Positions 53,371-63,174 of a stretch of DNA of 64,000 nt are shown piece by piece. Every line of letters starts with the position of its first letter. Position 1 is the stretch's first letter. The position numbers were made by a program, and so were the translations under genes. Location: positions 1,516,001 to 1,580,000 of the forward strand of contig NZ_CP132230.1 of the NCBI RefSeq assembly GCF_030732225.1, given 5' to 3'. Below the pieces are notes generated by a model, which was not told where the DNA came from, did not search any database, and saw nothing but the letters and a program-made list of their open reading frames with translations. Source of the stretch: Streptococcus iniae (GTDB lineage Bacteria > Bacillota > Bacilli > Lactobacillales > Streptococcaceae).

Positions 53371-53486
53371 GGTCTTCTCTCATCCAGACTTTACTGTCGG
53401 TTGTGGAGTTTCACCACATCAGCTTGCGCTCGCGGACTTCTATTTCTAGTCACCGCCGGTCGGGAATTACACCCTGCCCTGAAGAC
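53371..53486 (-). promoter_or_regulatory. FMN riboswitch (RFN element) upstream of ribU
   Basis: On the minus strand the conserved blocks TCTTCAGGGCAGGGTG, AATTCCCGACCGGCGGT, AGTCCGCGAGCG and GATGTGGTGAAACTCCAC appear in the right order, ending GATGAGAGAAGACC. The expression platform (53291-53370) contains TTGAGT/ACTCAA pairing. A hairpin before the ribosome site suggests control of termination or initiation. This fills most of the 302-bp gap between ribU and trmL. Confidence 0.96.
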
Positions 53487-53592
53487 ACTTATAGGATATC
53501 AAAAAAATCTTTTATTAGCAAGGTTTTGCCCTTAGTAAAGACTACAAAAAAAAGATTAAAACCATTGTGTTTCAATCCATCTTAATATTTCC

Positions 53593-54150
53593 TTATTTTA
53601 ATTTGTCATTGTCGTAATGATGACTTAATTCTAAGCCTTGAAATTCTTGCTGTCTTAAGGCTTCATAAACAATCATGCAGACTGTGTTAGACACATTAAG
53701 GCTTCTGACATGTTCATCATTCATTGGTATTCGTAAGACTTCTTTTTCATGTGAACGCATAAAGTCTTCTGGTAAGCCTTTGTCCTCACGGCCAAAAATA
53801 AAATAATGATCATCCTCATCTGCAAAATTTTCTTGGCTATAGGTTTTTTCAGCGAATTTACTAATTAGATGTAGTTTCCCCTGACAATTTGCTAAGAATT
53901 CTTCTAAATTCTCATAAAAACGGACATCTAATTTATCCCAATAATCAAGACCAGCTCGCTTCATTTTACGATCATCAATTGGAAATCCCATAGGTTTAAT
54001 AATGTGTAACGGAGCATTTGTAGCAGCACATGTTCTTGCAATATTTCCTGTATTTTGTGGAATTTGAGGTTCAAATAAAACCACATGGTTCTTACTATCA
54101 GCTTCTCTATACTTGTTTTTTTCAATATCAACTGTCATTGTCAAATCCAT
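53593..54150 (-). CDS. trmL: tRNA (cytidine/uridine-34 2'-O)-methyltransferase TrmL
   Basis: 185 residues of the SPOUT class. [51 protein letters not shown] and [19 protein letters not shown] are TrmL marks. It methylates the wobble base of tRNA-Leu. The ATG at 54150 lacks a strong ribosome site; ATG 54138 is possible. A hairpin flanked by direct repeats lies just upstream. Confidence 0.93.
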   Translation of the reverse strand: MDLTMTVDIEKNKYREADSKNHVVLFEPQIPQNTGNIARTCAATNAPLHIIKPMGFPIDDRKMKRAGLDYWDKLDVRFYENLEEFLANCQGKLHLISKFAEKTYSQENFADEDDHYFIFGREDKGLPEDFMRSHEKEVLRIPMNDEHVRSLNVSNTVCMIVYEALRQQEFQGLELSHHYDNDKLK

Positions 54151-54152
54151 TT

Positions 54153-54235
54153 CTTAAATCATAAAAAACCACACTGCCCGGAGTCACGCTCAGCAAACAA
54201 TGTGGTTGATGGTGATTCATTAACTTAAATCATAA
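54153..54235. repeat. 12-bp direct repeats flanking a hairpin with a T tract, before trmL
   Basis: CTTAAATCATAA occurs at 54153-54164 and 54224-54235. Between them, on the minus strand, AACCACATTG pairs with CAGTGTGGTT around an inner GAG/CTC hairpin, followed by TTTTTT. It could be a terminator, a leader RNA or a tiny inserted element with target duplication. Confidence 0.55.
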
Positions 54236-54326
54236 CAGGTTTGATTTAAACCAACGAATGCTTATTTGTTATTATATCACTTTGAAAGGCATTGTCAATT
54301 GTTTTAGCTGATAATATCACATAATC

Positions 54327-54569
54327 TCAGCTTTTTTTGTGTCTTTTTAAGGTAAACTTATCAGGTACCGGATCTTCTCCCCCCTCAACAAAAGGATGAC
54401 ACCTTAAAATCCTAGCAATTCCCATTAATAGCCCTTTTAAACCATGCTTTTCAAGGGCCATAATCATATAAGTTGAACAGGTCGGTCGATAACGACAAGT
54501 CCCTGGAAAAAGTGGTGATATTGACTTCTGATAAACTTTGACTAGCCAAATAAGTAGATTCTTTATCAT
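54327..54569 (-). CDS. yidD: Membrane protein insertion efficiency factor YidD
   Basis: 80 residues with [19 protein letters not shown] and [16 protein letters not shown], diagnostic of YidD. It helps YidC-dependent membrane protein insertion. The ATG overlaps the rluB stop as ATGA. A hairpin (AGCTGA/TCAGCT) with a plus-strand T tract overlaps the end. Confidence 0.94.
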   Translation of the reverse strand: MIKNLLIWLVKVYQKSISPLFPGTCRYRPTCSTYMIMALEKHGLKGLLMGIARILRCHPFVEGGEDPVPDKFTLKRHKKS

Positions 54570-55288
54570 CTATCTGTTGTTGCAAGATTGTGCAGTTGAC
54601 TAACTTCTTTTTTAGACAGACGGCGAGCTTCACCTGGCCTTAAACCAGTTAAATCTAATGTGCCAAAACGCGTCCGTGATAATTTATCAACTAAAAGACC
54701 AACAGATTCAAACATCTTTTTAACCTGATGATTTCGTCCCTCATGAATCGTTAGTTCAACAATTGATCTATTCTTATCAGCTTCCACACGGATAATATTG
54801 TACCGAGCCGGTTTCGTCTTTTTACCATCAATGACCACACCACGGGTTAACGGACGAAGATTTTCTTTCGTTGCAATCCCTTTTACACGGGCAAGATAAA
54901 CCTTATCAACTTCATTACGAGGGTGGATCAATTTATCTGTAAAATCACCATCATTTGTCAAGATTAGTAAACCAGAAGTATCCCAATCCAAACGTCCTAC
55001 AGGATAAATACGCTCTTTAACTTGTGGCAATAACTCAATAACTGTCTTACGGCCTTTATCATCTGAAACACTTGAAATCACACCACGAGGTTTATTGAGC
55101 AAATAATAAACTTTTTCCTCATTATAAATTGGGCTTCCTTCAACTTCAACCACATCACCAGACTTAACTAATGTTGCTAATTCTCTTACCACTTGACCAT
55201 TTAATGTAACCAAACCTTGTTTAATTAATTCTTCGGCTTTACGACGGCTTGCAACACCGGCATGTGCAATGTACTTGTTAATTCTCAT
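54566..55288 (-). CDS. rluB: Pseudouridine synthase RluB
   Basis: 240 residues. An S4 RNA-binding domain ([22 protein letters not shown]) precedes the RsuA-type catalytic core with [11 protein letters not shown] (catalytic Asp) and [15 protein letters not shown]. It probably modifies 23S rRNA U2605. It follows scpB by 31 bases. Confidence 0.93.
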   Translation of the reverse strand: MRINKYIAHAGVASRRKAEELIKQGLVTLNGQVVRELATLVKSGDVVEVEGSPIYNEEKVYYLLNKPRGVISSVSDDKGRKTVIELLPQVKERIYPVGRLDWDTSGLLILTNDGDFTDKLIHPRNEVDKVYLARVKGIATKENLRPLTRGVVIDGKKTKPARYNIIRVEADKNRSIVELTIHEGRNHQVKKMFESVGLLVDKLSRTRFGTLDLTGLRPGEARRLSKKEVSQLHNLATTDR

Positions 55289-55319
55289 TTTTTCTCTTTC
55301 CTATCCATTCTTAGTTGGA

Positions 55320-55871
55320 TTAATCATTATTGTTAAATAATGCAACTTCTTGATCTTCAATTTGCAAGGATGAAACATTAATCAATTCATCCAAGTGATT
55401 GATTCCCATATAATCCAAAAAGTAATCACTGGTTGCATATAAATTAGGACGACCAATAACATCTTTTTTGCCTGCTTCTTTAACTAAATCAAAAGCAATT
55501 AATTTACTCAAAGCGCCACTGGAATTAACACCACGAATATCATCTATCTCAACTCTTGTAATGGGTTGCTTATAAGCTACAATTGATAACACTTCTAAGC
55601 TTGCTCTTGACAAACTTTGATTGATTGGTGTTTTAGCATAAACTCTTAAAAGGTCTGCATAGGCTTCTTTTGTCACCAATTTATAAGTTTGAGATGATTC
55701 AATTAAACATAACGCTGACGCATCATCATCTGCATATTTTTCTGATAATTTTTCTAACTGCTGTTGTAAAGCTGTTGGGGTCAACGACAAGAGGGTTGCT
55801 AAATTACGGACACTCAACCCCTCTTCTCCAGCTACAAATAAAAGTGCTTCAATCTGAGACAAATAGCTCAT
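55320..55871 (-). CDS. scpB: Segregation and condensation protein B
   Basis: 183 residues with two winged-helix modules: [22 protein letters not shown] and [24 protein letters not shown]. It is part of the SMC-ScpAB condensin. The start shares one base with the scpA stop. Confidence 0.95.
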   Translation of the reverse strand: MSYLSQIEALLFVAGEEGLSVRNLATLLSLTPTALQQQLEKLSEKYADDDASALCLIESSQTYKLVTKEAYADLLRVYAKTPINQSLSRASLEVLSIVAYKQPITRVEIDDIRGVNSSGALSKLIAFDLVKEAGKKDVIGRPNLYATSDYFLDYMGINHLDELINVSSLQIEDQEVALFNNND

Positions 55872-56575
55872 CAGGATTCCTTTCTCAATATAATGTCGGC
55901 AAAATTATAATCCTGCTCAACTGTAACAAATTGAACCTTGATTAATTCTAGAGTGGCCAAAAACAAGGTAATGACCTCATTAATATTAGAACATTCCTTA
56001 AAGACGTCCGTTAAAGGTAAAAGCTTTTGATGCTCCAATTTACTTTCAAGATGTTTCATCATGTCTTCAATACGGTAGTCTTCTCTTTCAATAACAGTGT
56101 GAGTGTTCTTAAATTCTTCTTGCTTAACAGTCATGATTTTTGAAAAGGCTAAAAACAAATCCATAACAGAGGTATCTGTTTTCAGTTTAATGTCTTCAAA
56201 AATAAGTTCTTGCTTGGGCTTTGAAAAATAAAGGGCCCGTTGCTCATGTTGCTTGGCTAAATCCTGACTCAACTCTTTAAAACGACTATATTCTTCAATT
56301 TTACTTAAAAGGTCTATTTCAGGATCTGTCTCATCAGGTTCAGCTTCAACCATTTTTGGCAAGAGTCTACGACTTTTGATAAGCATTAATTGACTAGCCA
56401 TCAGCATGTAGTCTCCTGCCACTTCAAGTTTCATGGCTTGTAAGGTTTCAATATAAGCCAAATATTGTTCAATAACCTCAACAATAGGAACTTCATAAAT
56501 GTCAACCTGATATTTTGAAACCAGATGCAAGAGTAAATCAAGCGGCCCTTCAAAATCTTTAATTTTTATATCCAT
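55871..56575 (-). CDS. scpA: Segregation and condensation protein A
   Basis: 234 residues, kleisin subunit of condensin: [42 protein letters not shown] and a C-terminal winged helix ([19 protein letters not shown]). It closes the SMC ring. It shares one base with the xerD-like stop. Confidence 0.95.
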   Translation of the reverse strand: MDIKIKDFEGPLDLLLHLVSKYQVDIYEVPIVEVIEQYLAYIETLQAMKLEVAGDYMLMASQLMLIKSRRLLPKMVEAEPDETDPEIDLLSKIEEYSRFKELSQDLAKQHEQRALYFSKPKQELIFEDIKLKTDTSVMDLFLAFSKIMTVKQEEFKNTHTVIEREDYRIEDMMKHLESKLEHQKLLPLTDVFKECSNINEVITLFLATLELIKVQFVTVEQDYNFADIILRKES

Positions 56576-57318
56576 TAATGTCTGTAATACTTTTCTAGTG
56601 TTATTGGGCTTTTTAGGCCAAGAATCTGACTTAATTCAAGCATTGATTTTCCAGCATTTTTTTCTTTTATAATAAACTGTTCACGCAGTTTTTGCGCAGA
56701 CAAATCAGCCAAATTGAGTGATTCCAAAAATTGACGCAATTTATTAAAATACCATTGTCTTGAAAAAACGTGATCCATATGATCAAACAAATAGGTATGT
56801 GATGCATCCAAGATATTTTCAAGATAGGGGATCATTTGGGATGGCAATGGCAAAACCCTCACGTTTTTATGATTTCTAATCGTCAAAACCTGAAAATTTA
56901 AATCAAAATCTGTTACTTTTAAGTTTGCCATTTCATTTGGTAAAAGTCCCAACTCCAATATCAATAGTGCAATCAATTGTCCTTCTTGATAGGGCGATTC
57001 TTGATAACATAATGTGCTATCCAACTCAGCAGGACACTGAGAGTCACTCACAAGTTTTATTTTTTCTGTTAGCTTTAAATAATCAGGATAATAATGCTTC
57101 TGATAAAGAAAGAGTAAAAATTGATTGACCGTTGAATATTTCCTTTTTTTAGCTGACAAACTAAGAGGTGCCATTTTTTTCTGATAAAGAAGCAACTTGT
57201 CATCAGATAATTTATGTGAAATGGTCTCTAAAAATTGGTTTAAATCGTAACGATAAGCTTTTTCGGTATTTTCAGATAGGTTTTTTTCTTTTAAAAACAA
57301 GTCAATTAATTCAATCAT
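56575..57318 (-). CDS. XerD-like tyrosine recombinase homologue with altered catalytic residues
   Basis: About 247 residues from ATG 57318 ([20 protein letters not shown]). An N-terminal SAM-like domain and a phage-integrase-type C-terminal domain are seen. The motif that normally carries the first catalytic Arg reads [12 protein letters not shown], and the HxLRH block reads QKLREQF. The final KYYRH tyrosine remains. It is probably not a full recombinase; streptococci use XerS at dif. It is embedded between cbpB (eight-base overlap) and scpA. Confidence 0.88.
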   Translation of the reverse strand: MIELIDLFLKEKNLSENTEKAYRYDLNQFLETISHKLSDDKLLLYQKKMAPLSLSAKKRKYSTVNQFLLFLYQKHYYPDYLKLTEKIKLVSDSQCPAELDSTLCYQESPYQEGQLIALLILELGLLPNEMANLKVTDFDLNFQVLTIRNHKNVRVLPLPSQMIPYLENILDASHTYLFDHMDHVFSRQWYFNKLRQFLESLNLADLSAQKLREQFIIKEKNAGKSMLELSQILGLKSPITLEKYYRH

Positions 57319-57778
57319 TTTTAGCCACAATTGTATAATCTTCTGTAAAATCATGTAATAGACTATTTACAGCCTTTAAAATTGATTTTCGCGTAATAAT
57401 ACCAATAAACTGATTGTTAGCATTAACCACAGGCAAAAATGGAAATTCAACTAACTTATGCATGATTAAGGTCAAACTTGACTCAACTGATATGGCATCA
57501 ATTTTAGTATTGACCATATTACCAATATCCGTCTGATTCATTTCCCAATCAGTCAACTGGTGTTTAGCCTGATAATTCATGATATCAGAAATACTAATGG
57601 TTCCTTTGTATTCCTTATCTTTCGTAATAACAGGAACCCTTGAAAAACCATTACTGACTAACAATAACATAACATGATCTGAATTATGAGTATCAATGAA
57701 AATAGCCAAATCATCTGCTGGGATGAGGTAACTGTCTAAGTGTTGAAGGATAAAGCTTTCAAATTCTTTTGCAATCAT
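57311..57778 (-). CDS. cbpB: CBS-pair protein CbpB (c-di-AMP-binding type)
   Basis: 155 residues, mostly two CBS motifs: VMLLLVSNGFSRVPVITKDKE and LTLIMHKLVEFPFLPVVNANN. It resembles CbpB/DarB (YkuL), which bind c-di-AMP and act on Rel or pyruvate carboxylase in other Firmicutes. It overlaps yfcE by four bases. The ligand is inferred from the family. Confidence 0.85.
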   Translation of the reverse strand: MIAKEFESFILQHLDSYLIPADDLAIFIDTHNSDHVMLLLVSNGFSRVPVITKDKEYKGTISISDIMNYQAKHQLTDWEMNQTDIGNMVNTKIDAISVESSLTLIMHKLVEFPFLPVVNANNQFIGIITRKSILKAVNSLLHDFTEDYTIVAKND

Positions 57779-58296
57779 CGGTTAAATTCCTTAGTTAATG
57801 AGGGATAAAGCTCATGGTTTCGGTTGAAAAACTCTACTTTTATGCTATCAGTTGACAGTTGAATACGCGCATATAAGGTTTCATTGACGTCACCACGTGG
57901 TTGAGAAACACTGCCTGGGTTGACAAAAATCGTTTGCCCAAGTTTCCAGGCAGCCGGACGATGCAAATGCCCATAAAGGCATAAAGTGGCGCTTTTTTCT
58001 TGAGCAAAATAATCTAACCTGTCCCAAGTGAAATTGATTTGGTATAAATGACCGTGTGTTTGTGCGATAATATCTCCATCCAAATCAATCACTAAATCAT
58101 CACAATAAGCACTGTCGTAATCACAATTGCCTCCAACTACATGAATACCTTGCCAGATAGGATCTGAAGCTTGCAGTTCAGAATCCCCATTATGGAAAAT
58201 GGCATCAACTTGCCCTTCATATTTTCCCTTAATTGCTGCAACAATATCTCGGTCACCGTGCGAATCACTCATTACAATGATAGTTTTGCTTGCCAT
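57775..58296 (-). CDS. yfcE: YfcE-type metallophosphoesterase
   Basis: 173 residues. Metallophosphatase motifs: [34 protein letters not shown] and YGHLHRP, with a final [10 protein letters not shown]. It hydrolyses phosphodiesters with divalent metals. It overlaps rdgB by 25 bases. Confidence 0.93.
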   Translation of the reverse strand: MASKTIIVMSDSHGDRDIVAAIKGKYEGQVDAIFHNGDSELQASDPIWQGIHVVGGNCDYDSAYCDDLVIDLDGDIIAQTHGHLYQINFTWDRLDYFAQEKSATLCLYGHLHRPAAWKLGQTIFVNPGSVSQPRGDVNETLYARIQLSTDSIKVEFFNRNHELYPSLTKEFNR

Positions 58297-59273
58297 TTTG
58301 GAAATACCTCTACTAATTTTTTAACAGCCTGCCCTCTATGTGATAGAGCATTCTTTTCTTGAGAACTGAGTTCTGCTGAATGTTTACCTGTTTCACCCAC
58401 AATAAAAAGTGGGTCGTAACCAAAGCCATTTTCTCCTTTAGGTTGAAAAGCAATATACCCTGGCCAGTCAGCTTCAACAACTAAGCTATCACAATCTGGA
58501 GCAGCCACTACCAAAGTCGTATGAAACTGCGCTGAGCGATCTTTCTGTTCAAAAACCATTGAAAGTTCATGTAAGAGTTTAGCATTATTCTTTTCATCTG
58601 TAGCATCAGGTCCTGAAAAACGAGCTGACCAAACACCTGGTAACCCCCCCAATATATCAACTTTTAAACCAGAATCATCCGCAAGAACCATCTTTCCAGT
58701 TAATTTTGAAATGCTTTCAGCTTTTAAACGTGCATTTTCTTCAAAAGTCGTTCCAGTTTCTTTTACTTCTGGAAGTTCTGGGTAAGCATTCAAGTCTTCC
58801 ACCTCATAGCCCAAAGGTGCAAACAAGGCTTTAAATTCTTCTGTTTTTCCCTTATTATGTGTTGCCACCAAAAGTTTTTTAGGAGCTGTTGATGCTATGT
58901 CTGAAAATAAGTCTGATTCCTTAAGGCCATCTTTTGGTAAGATTACTGCTCGGACTTTACTTCCGTCACTAATTAAGATGGCACCATTATGTCTGCGAGC
59001 AAGAAGATGACTGCTCGTTTCTTGATTAATCATATCAAGAACAAAAGAAATCAGAGAAAAATCTGAACTTTTCTTGATGACAGTTATTGCGTAACCAAAG
59101 TTATCCCAATCTTGTTCTTCAATCGTATTTGTATTCAACTGAGAGAGCACTTGATTAAGTCTTGCCAAATCCTCATTAATCAGATTGCCAACTTCCTCTA
59201 TGCTATTATACCCATTCCACTTGCCTACAAACCAATTGTCATTATCTTTAAATTCATAAATTTTTTCACTCAT
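58272..59273 (-). CDS. rdgB: Inosine/xanthosine triphosphate pyrophosphatase with an N-terminal extension
   Basis: 333 residues. The C-terminal 200 residues are RdgB/HAM1: [60 protein letters not shown] and [11 protein letters not shown]. It removes dITP/XTP from the pool. The first 125-130 residues form an extra domain not found in E. coli RdgB, with [19 protein letters not shown] before the junction; I believe it is common in streptococci. It overlaps racE by four bases. Confidence 0.93.
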   Translation of the reverse strand: MSEKIYEFKDNDNWFVGKWNGYNSIEEVGNLINEDLARLNQVLSQLNTNTIEEQDWDNFGYAITVIKKSSDFSLISFVLDMINQETSSHLLARRHNGAILISDGSKVRAVILPKDGLKESDLFSDIASTAPKKLLVATHNKGKTEEFKALFAPLGYEVEDLNAYPELPEVKETGTTFEENARLKAESISKLTGKMVLADDSGLKVDILGGLPGVWSARFSGPDATDEKNNAKLLHELSMVFEQKDRSAQFHTTLVVAAPDCDSLVVEADWPGYIAFQPKGENGFGYDPLFIVGETGKHSAELSSQEKNALSHRGQAVKKLVEVFPKWQAKLSL

Positions 59274-60064
59274 AGGTCAATATGCTCCACATCTATTTTT
59301 TCATCTAGCCAATGACTAGCAATTGCTTGAAAACTCTCTCCACTTGCGGTTGTATAAAAGTGATGTTCTTCCTTTAAAACGTGTCTACTTGAATTAATCT
59401 GAAAATAATTAAGTAAAACAGAAATATCTCGAACACATTCTGCTCCACTATCAATTAGGGTGACTTGCGGCCCCATAACATTTTGAATAATTGGTCTTAA
59501 CAACGGGTAATGCGTACACCCTAAAACAAGGGTATCAACTTTACCTACTAAAGGGGCTAAGGTTTCATAAACTACTTTTTTAGCCACACTAGATTGTGTC
59601 TCATTAGACTCCACAATAGGGACAAACTTAGGACAGGCTAAGCTTTTCACTGCCACTTGTGGGGCTAAGAGTTGGATTTTTTTCCGGTAAATATCTGAGT
59701 TAACCGTCATTGGTGTGCCAATAACGCCAACTTTCCCATTTTTGGTTGATTTAATAGCTGCGCTTGATCCCGGTAATATAACCCCTAAAACGGGAATTGA
59801 AAGGGCTTCTTTGACTTCTTCCCAAGCTACAGCAGTTGCTGTATTGCAGGCAAAGACAATCATTTTAACGTCTTTTGTCAATAAAAAATTAACCAATTCC
59901 CAGGTGTATTCTCTTATTTGCTCGGCAGGTCTTGGACCATATGGAGCTCTGGCAGAATCACCAATATAGACAATATTTTCATAGGGGAGCTGCCGCATCA
60001 ATTCACGGACAACTGTTAGTCCTCCTACTCCTGAATCTAAAAAACCAATTGGTCTATTATCCAT
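59270..60064 (-). CDS. racE: Glutamate racemase
   Basis: 264 residues. Catalytic cysteines lie in [12 protein letters not shown] and LGCTHYPLL, with [18 protein letters not shown] at the start. It supplies D-glutamate for peptidoglycan. It heads the racE-rdgB-yfcE-cbpB-xerD-scpAB-rluB-yidD run. Confidence 0.96.
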   Translation of the reverse strand: MDNRPIGFLDSGVGGLTVVRELMRQLPYENIVYIGDSARAPYGPRPAEQIREYTWELVNFLLTKDVKMIVFACNTATAVAWEEVKEALSIPVLGVILPGSSAAIKSTKNGKVGVIGTPMTVNSDIYRKKIQLLAPQVAVKSLACPKFVPIVESNETQSSVAKKVVYETLAPLVGKVDTLVLGCTHYPLLRPIIQNVMGPQVTLIDSGAECVRDISVLLNYFQINSSRHVLKEEHHFYTTASGESFQAIASHWLDEKIDVEHIDL

Positions 60065-60090
60065 GAAAACTTCTTCCTATTTGATATAAA

Positions 60091-60121
60091 AAACTCAGTT
60101 GGTAGGAGCCAACTGAGTTTT
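60091..60121 (-). terminator. Terminator between yneF and racE
   Basis: AAAACTCAGTTGG pairs with CCAACTGAGTTTT around six bases; the minus strand continues TTTATATC. It ends about 30 bases before racE, so it terminates the yneF transcript or attenuates racE. Confidence 0.88.
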
Positions 60122-60240
60122 GCTTTGAACCCTGAACAGTTGACAACTCTAATCGAAAGGATAAAAGTAGGTTTACTTCTACTATCACTGACTGTTCACT
60201 TGAATGCATTAAAGTGAAGCATTTGCTCACTTCAAATTAA
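60120..60240 (-). ncRNA. Folded leader between yneF and racE (candidate small RNA)
   Basis: On the minus strand AAGTGA/TCACTT forms a hairpin after the yneF stop, followed by TGAACAGT...ACTGTTCA enclosing an AAGTA/TACTT hairpin, and then the terminator at 60091-60121. There is no ORF. It could be a 3'-UTR-derived RNA, an independent small RNA or an attenuator for racE. Confidence 0.4.
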
Positions 60241-60244
60241 GGGA

Positions 60245-60484
60245 TTATTTTCCTTTAGCTGTAGCAGCCTTAGATTGTTTAACAATGTTGCGATATGTTT
60301 GTTGAATTTTGGCTTCACTAGGTTTTTGACCCATTTGACTCATCATTTCACGGATAGCTTCTGGAGTTAAACGTGGGTGCTCGCCAATTTCTTTTTCAAT
60401 TTGTTTACGGGCGATAAAAATGCCTCCAAAAAGACCTGCAGCAAGAGCCAAAATAATAAGTAAAATCCAAATAGTTGTAGACAT
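60245..60484 (-). CDS. yneF: YneF family membrane protein
   Basis: 79 residues: one N-terminal span ([20 protein letters not shown]) and a basic cytoplasmic part with [20 protein letters not shown] and [16 protein letters not shown], matching YneF. Function unknown. TATAAT in a TGG extended context lies upstream. Confidence 0.93.
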   Translation of the reverse strand: MSTTIWILLIILALAAGLFGGIFIARKQIEKEIGEHPRLTPEAIREMMSQMGQKPSEAKIQQTYRNIVKQSKAATAKGK

Positions 60485-60593
60485 AGATATATAATTCTCC
60501 TAGTTTTTTATTCTATTTATTATACCAAAAAATGCTTGTTTTTACAAATAACAGTCGTATTTCTTTAGCCTTGTTTTTAGAGAAAGCAATTCC

Positions 60594-61832
60594 TTAAAAA
60601 TCAAACCCTCTAATCGTTGCAAAATAATCTTCTGGCTCTTCAGCTCTTCTAATCAAGCGTACATCACCTGACTCTTCAAGAAGAATTTCAGCAGACCTCA
60701 AACGACCATTATACTGATAGCCCATTGAAAAACCATGTGCTCCCGTATCGTGAATGACAAGCAAATCACCAACCCTGGCTTGAGGTAAAAGCCGGTCCTT
60801 AGCAAATTTATCATTATTCTCACAAAGAGAACCAACAACATCAACTTTTTCCAGGTCACCTCTAGGATTTGACAGGTTTGTAATATGGTGATAAGAACCA
60901 TACATAGCTGGTCTCAACAAATTAACTGCCGATGCATCAACACCAACATAGTCCTTATAAGTTTTCTTACGGTGCAGCACTTTAGTCACCAAATGACCAT
61001 GTGGGGCAAGCATAAAGCGACCAAGCTCTGTATAGATCGCTAATTCACCCAAGCCTTTTGGTAGTAAAATCTCATTAAAAGCTGCCTCTACACCCTTACC
61101 AATGATTGCAATAGCGTTAGCTTTTTCTTCTGGACGATAGTTGACACCAATACCACCCGATAAATTAACAAAAGCTAGGGAAATCCCCAATTTCTCCTTG
61201 ATTTCCACCGTTAAAGCAAATAAGTCTCTGGCAAGCTGCGGGTAATAATCATTTGTAACTGTATTGGAGGCAAGAAATGAATGAATCCCAAATTCTTCCA
61301 CACCAGCTGCCTGTAAATCTTGTAATCCTTGGAAAAGCTGCTCTTTTGTCATTCCAAACTTAGATTCTGCCGGATGGTCCATAATAGTCGTCCCTAAAGA
61401 AAATACACCTCCTGGGTTATAACGTAAAGACAATCGTTTAGGTAAGGGCATTGATTCTTGTAAAAAAGCAATTTGTTCATAAGCATCTAAATTTATTGTC
61501 GCACCAATGCTTTTAGCATACTGGTATTCCCTTGCAGGCGTATTATTAGAGGAAAACATAATATCAGTAAAACCCAATTCTTGTGCCATCATTAATTCAA
61601 CTTCCGTTGCACAATCCAAACCACAATTTTCCTCTTTTAGTATTTTTAAGATTGCTGGGGTAGGGGTCGCTTTCACTGCAAAGTATTCTTTAAAACCCTT
61701 ATTCCAAGAAAAAGCTTGGTTTACGGCTCTGGCTTTTTCACGAATTCCCTTTTCATCGTACAGGTGAAAAGGAGTGGGATATTGTGCAACAATTTTTTCT
61801 AAGGTATTTCCAGTTACAAATGGCTCTTTCAT
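60594..61832 (-). CDS. lysA: Diaminopimelate decarboxylase
   Basis: About 412 residues from ATG 61832, which has CGGAGA six bases upstream. The PLP lysine is in YFAVKATPTP; other motifs are SGGIGVNYRPEE, ELGRFMLAPHGHLVTKVL and GSLCENNDKFAKDR. It makes L-lysine from meso-diaminopimelate. As cell-wall cross-links here probably use lysine (murE), it links amino acid and wall supply. No other lysine genes lie nearby. Confidence 0.95.
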   Translation of the reverse strand: MKEPFVTGNTLEKIVAQYPTPFHLYDEKGIREKARAVNQAFSWNKGFKEYFAVKATPTPAILKILKEENCGLDCATEVELMMAQELGFTDIMFSSNNTPAREYQYAKSIGATINLDAYEQIAFLQESMPLPKRLSLRYNPGGVFSLGTTIMDHPAESKFGMTKEQLFQGLQDLQAAGVEEFGIHSFLASNTVTNDYYPQLARDLFALTVEIKEKLGISLAFVNLSGGIGVNYRPEEKANAIAIIGKGVEAAFNEILLPKGLGELAIYTELGRFMLAPHGHLVTKVLHRKKTYKDYVGVDASAVNLLRPAMYGSYHHITNLSNPRGDLEKVDVVGSLCENNDKFAKDRLLPQARVGDLLVIHDTGAHGFSMGYQYNGRLRSAEILLEESGDVRLIRRAEEPEDYFATIRGFDF

Positions 61833-61897
61833 ATCTATTCTCCGAATCTTCAAAATATTAGAAGTATTATATCACAAGTCCTGATTTAAAGACACAA

Positions 61898-61923
61898 TAA
61901 AAACTAGCCTCCCTTGAGACTAG
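61898..61923 (-). terminator. Terminator of the BI-1 family gene
   Basis: CTAGTCTC pairs with GAGGCTAG (one G-U) around AAGG on the minus strand, followed by TTTTTATT. Confidence 0.82.
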
Positions 61924-61932
61924 CTAGTAACA

Positions 61933-62622
61933 TTAGTCATTGCGACCAAAAATACGTAATAAGCTGATAAACAAGTTAATAAAATCAAGGTACAAACTTA
62001 GGGCCATTGACACCGCCCAGCCATCATTAACTTGACCATCAGTAGCTTGGTAAACACGCTTAATCATTTGATTGTCTGAAGCAATCAAACCTGAAAAAAT
62101 CAAAACAGATACAATACTAATCAGATAGCTTACCGTACCACTTGCCATAAAAAGATTAACTAGACTAGCAATGATTATACCAATTAAGGCTGCCATCATA
62201 GCTTTACGAAGCCCTGACAAGTCTTTTTTAACTTTAGAGCCAATAACAGCCATTGCAAAGAATACCGCAGCTGAAGATAAAAAGGCTTGAAGCACTGTCG
62301 TTTGTGCATAAGCTGCAATGATAAAACTTAAAGTAAATCCATTTAAGGCTGAGAAAGTCAAAAAGAGCGGTAAAGCAGCTGGTGTATTTTTTTGTGCTGC
62401 GCTACTAGAGACAAAAACTAAAATCAGCTCTATAATAGTTGCCCCATAATAAACCCAAGGGTGGGCACCAATAATGCTAATTAAATTAGCCCTAAAAGGA
62501 TATAACATGAGGTAAGAAACAAAGGCTGATAAGCCAATTCCCATACCTACTAGGCTATATATTTTAGCATAAAATTGATTCAATCCAGAATCCGTTCTGG
62601 TGTAAATTGCTTGATTATCCAT
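61933..62622 (-). CDS. Bax inhibitor-1/YccA family membrane protein
   Basis: 229 residues with seven spans. N-terminal [23 protein letters not shown], and C-terminal [11 protein letters not shown] and [18 protein letters not shown] with the conserved acidic residues of the BI-1 pore. Bacterial members are proton-sensitive calcium leak channels. It lies 12 bases after the HD-domain gene. Confidence 0.92.
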   Translation of the reverse strand: MDNQAIYTRTDSGLNQFYAKIYSLVGMGIGLSAFVSYLMLYPFRANLISIIGAHPWVYYGATIIELILVFVSSSAAQKNTPAALPLFLTFSALNGFTLSFIIAAYAQTTVLQAFLSSAAVFFAMAVIGSKVKKDLSGLRKAMMAALIGIIIASLVNLFMASGTVSYLISIVSVLIFSGLIASDNQMIKRVYQATDGQVNDGWAVSMALSLYLDFINLFISLLRIFGRND

Positions 62623-62634
62623 AATTTCTCCTTT

Positions 62635-63135
62635 TTAACGATTGTGACTATTAAGCGTTTTACGTTTAAAGAAGCGTCTTTTTGCCCAACGCTTTCGCAT
62701 TGGAGTTACAGCTTCTTTAACAGCCCAATATTTGTCAACCATAGTAACGATATAGCTTTCTTTATACCGTGGAAAGGCAACTGTTGCTCCCCACATGTGT
62801 TTTAAAATAATGTCTTCTTCTTTTTTATTCAAATCAGTCAGTTTTCTAGCATTTCTAACAGCAATCCTTGGGTGTATCCAAGCATGGCTTTTATTAAATT
62901 TTGTTACCCGCCAATCATAATAGAAAAAATCATGAAGAAGCCCACCACGAGCCGTACTTTTTGCATCCCAACCAAAACGTTTAGCCATTTTATAACTAGT
63001 GTAGGCCACATTTATAGAATGTTCCAAACGCGTGGAGTGGTGATGTTGTACGATGCCATCCAATTTTTGAAAACGCGGGTGATCAATCAAATGCCCCACA
63101 TGTTCCATAAACTCTTGGTCTTGCCTATATTTCAT
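62635..63135 (-). CDS. HD-domain phosphohydrolase
   Basis: 166 residues. HD motif elements are RLEHSINVAYTSYKMAKRFG (first His), GGLLHDFFYYDW (His-Asp) and AWIHPRIAVRNA with IILKHMWGA. The substrate is unknown. GAGGTG lies before the ATG. The C-terminus is basic (RKRWAKRRFFKRKTLN), which may bind nucleic acid. Confidence 0.9.
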   Translation of the reverse strand: MKYRQDQEFMEHVGHLIDHPRFQKLDGIVQHHHSTRLEHSINVAYTSYKMAKRFGWDAKSTARGGLLHDFFYYDWRVTKFNKSHAWIHPRIAVRNARKLTDLNKKEEDIILKHMWGATVAFPRYKESYIVTMVDKYWAVKEAVTPMRKRWAKRRFFKRKTLNSHNR

Positions 63136-63174
63136 ATAGTATCACCTCTCATGGCCATATTATATCATATTTGC

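Noticed and set aside
60065..60244. T-box leader before racE
   Set aside because: The T-box core (AGGGTGGNACCGCG-like) is absent; CAGGGTTCAAAGC is not a match.
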